In this document: positions 40,159 through 40,999 of the stretch, piece after piece
Layout: each line of letters opens with the position of its first letter
Position numbering within the stretch: the first letter of the stretch is position 1
Origin: Seminavis robusta
Taxonomy: Eukaryota > Bacillariophyta > Bacillariophyceae > Naviculales > Naviculaceae
Assembly (NCBI GenBank): GCA_903772945.1
Contig: CAICTM010000973.1
Location: 1 to 40,999, forward strand
DNA length: 40,999 nucleotides
Direction of reading: 5' to 3'
The notes under the pieces: generated by a model
What the model was told of the DNA's origin: nothing
What the model saw: the letters and a program-made list of their open reading frames with translations, nothing else
The model's database searches: none
Translations under genes and position numbers: made by a program

Positions 40159-40677
40159 TTAATTTCTGGCGAGTCTGGAGAACACACCGAGAGGGTTTTC
40201 TCCTTGTACAAACTTGGGAAGGGGTGCATCTGCTTCGCTCTTGTAGACGACGCAGATGCTGTTGATTCATTGTCGTTCTTTTCCATTGCCATGATGAAAA
40301 ACATGACCTAAATGGCTACCGCAATTGTTGCAACAAACTTCTCTCTCGATGCCCCTCACTCCAATGTGAGGCTTTTCTTCTCCGTCGCTGTTCGAGGAAT
40401 AGTACGACTTGGAATAGGCGTCCCATCCCGTGTCGTGGAATTTCGAAGCGGCCGAATAGAGAGGAAAGTCGCACGCCTTGCAGCAAAAATATCCATTTTT
40501 GGGAAAGAACTTACAAAACTCACCCTTCCCGTACGCTTCCGTGCCGCCTTGACGAAGCACGTAAAACTCCTCCTTGGTCAATTGCTCACGCCATTCTTCG
40601 TCTGTCTTTTGGAACGGATACTTGGACGTGTCTTTCATTATGCGTTTCGATGCAGGAGGACCCAACCAACGAAACAT
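40159..40677 (-). CDS. methionine sulfoxide reductase B, probable selenoprotein (in-frame TGA = Sec)
   Basis: Reduces methionine-R-sulfoxide in proteins. From ATG 40677 ([14 protein letters not shown] 40638 also possible) the frame reads [20 protein letters not shown], then [14 protein letters not shown] and [20 protein letters not shown]. The zinc CxxC pairs are at about 66/69 and 116/119. At 40267-40269 the codon is TGA, followed in the same frame by [15 protein letters not shown] and a TAA at 40159-40161. MsrB proteins carry the catalytic Cys or Sec exactly here (R-x-C/U-x-N-S), so the TGA replaces the active-site residue as Sec137 of 172. A SECIS-like stem-loop follows at 40055-40100. A call stopping at 40267 would lose the active site. 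The C-terminal tail ([19 protein letters not shown]) is longer than usual. If the stem-loop were not functional, this would be a single-base nonsense pseudogene. Confidence 0.85.
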
Positions 40678-40910
40678 GAAACTCTCACGACTATTACCAC
40701 CCTGTACACTGCAGGGAAAGCCCGTCAAGAGCAGTGTTAGACTACTATTACAATGAGCTCCAGCAGCCAGGAAGCATCTGCCATTGTGCTAGAAAGAAAC
40801 AAGTCGCGGCAGCTGTCGCTATTTTTTTGCTCCACAGGATTGATGCCTTCGGTACCGGTACAGTACCGGTATACTAGCTACTCCAGTAGTAGATATATAC
40901 TGAGTACCCA
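40678..40910. other. short intergenic region
   Basis: Upstream of MsrB and beyond the end of the gene at the right edge. Contains overlapping GGTACCGGTACAGTACCGGTA-like palindromes at about 40850-40872. No gene seen. Confidence 0.4.
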
Positions 40911-40998
40911 TTATGCATGCTCCTTAATTGTTTCCTTGTCCTTGGTGACACACTTTGCGTAAGTCTTGCCGCAAATGTCCTCCGGACCAATTTTGACC
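40911..40998 (-). CDS. C-terminal tail of a gene cut by the window edge
   Basis: The minus frame from 40998 reads VKIGPEDICGKTYAKCVTKD followed by KETIKEHA and TAA (40911-40913). The even, lysine-rich composition looks coding and the frame is open to the window end. Too short to assign. The gene would lie upstream of, and on the same strand as, MsrB. Confidence 0.4.
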   Translation of the reverse strand, partial: VKIGPEDICGKTYAKCVTKDKETIKEHA

Positions 40999-40999
40999 T

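Overview
The window looks like nuclear DNA of a diatom, probably a raphid pennate. Supporting signs: a fucoxanthin-chlorophyll a/c light-harvesting gene with a bipartite plastid presequence; a membrane nucleotide cyclase fused to a class I phosphodiesterase; a diatom-type cyclin; short GT-AG introns (about 76-139 bp) in most multi-exon genes; CPW-type ankyrin repeat genes; and a Ty1/copia remnant. Species is not claimed. I saw no tRNA, rRNA or CRISPR.

Layout. 1-640 decayed copia RNase H end. 795-1610 ankyrin gene with no usable ATG. 1611-3225 mostly non-coding with a 24-bp inverted repeat. 3226-8555 (+) 16-exon cyclase/PDE. 8729-11025 (-) armadillo-repeat protein. 11428-12426 (+) helical-repeat-like protein with a signal sequence. 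12980-14751 (-) and 17147-18842 (-) two TBC1D20-like Rab-GAP paralogues around an unknown gene (15367-16317, +). 19483-20325 (+) FCP. 21090-21701 (-) small membrane protein. 22119-23399 (+) TylF-like methyltransferase. 23717-25351 (-) membrane-anchored MYND protein. 26603-27535 (-) cyclin. 27957-29236 a non-autonomous hAT-like element with 8-bp target-site duplication. 30394-31931 (-) ankyrin gene with a late frameshift. 32207-33168 (+) NFU1. 33645-36124 (+) a broken gene. 36450-37835 repeat-rich DNA. 37837-38660 (-) split unknown gene. 39293-39386 a long hairpin. 40159-40677 (-) methionine sulfoxide reductase B with an in-frame TGA at its catalytic position and a SECIS-like stem-loop downstream, so probably a selenoprotein. 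The right edge holds the tail of another minus-strand gene.

The genes form no operon. Themes are cyclic-nucleotide signalling, Rab/ER traffic (TBC pair), light harvesting, Fe-S assembly (NFU1) and redox repair (MsrB). The two strongest findings are the probable Sec-MsrB, which ordinary gene calling would truncate at the TGA, and the complete hAT-like element. Exon borders were read by eye from GT-AG sites, reading frame and family alignment from memory.
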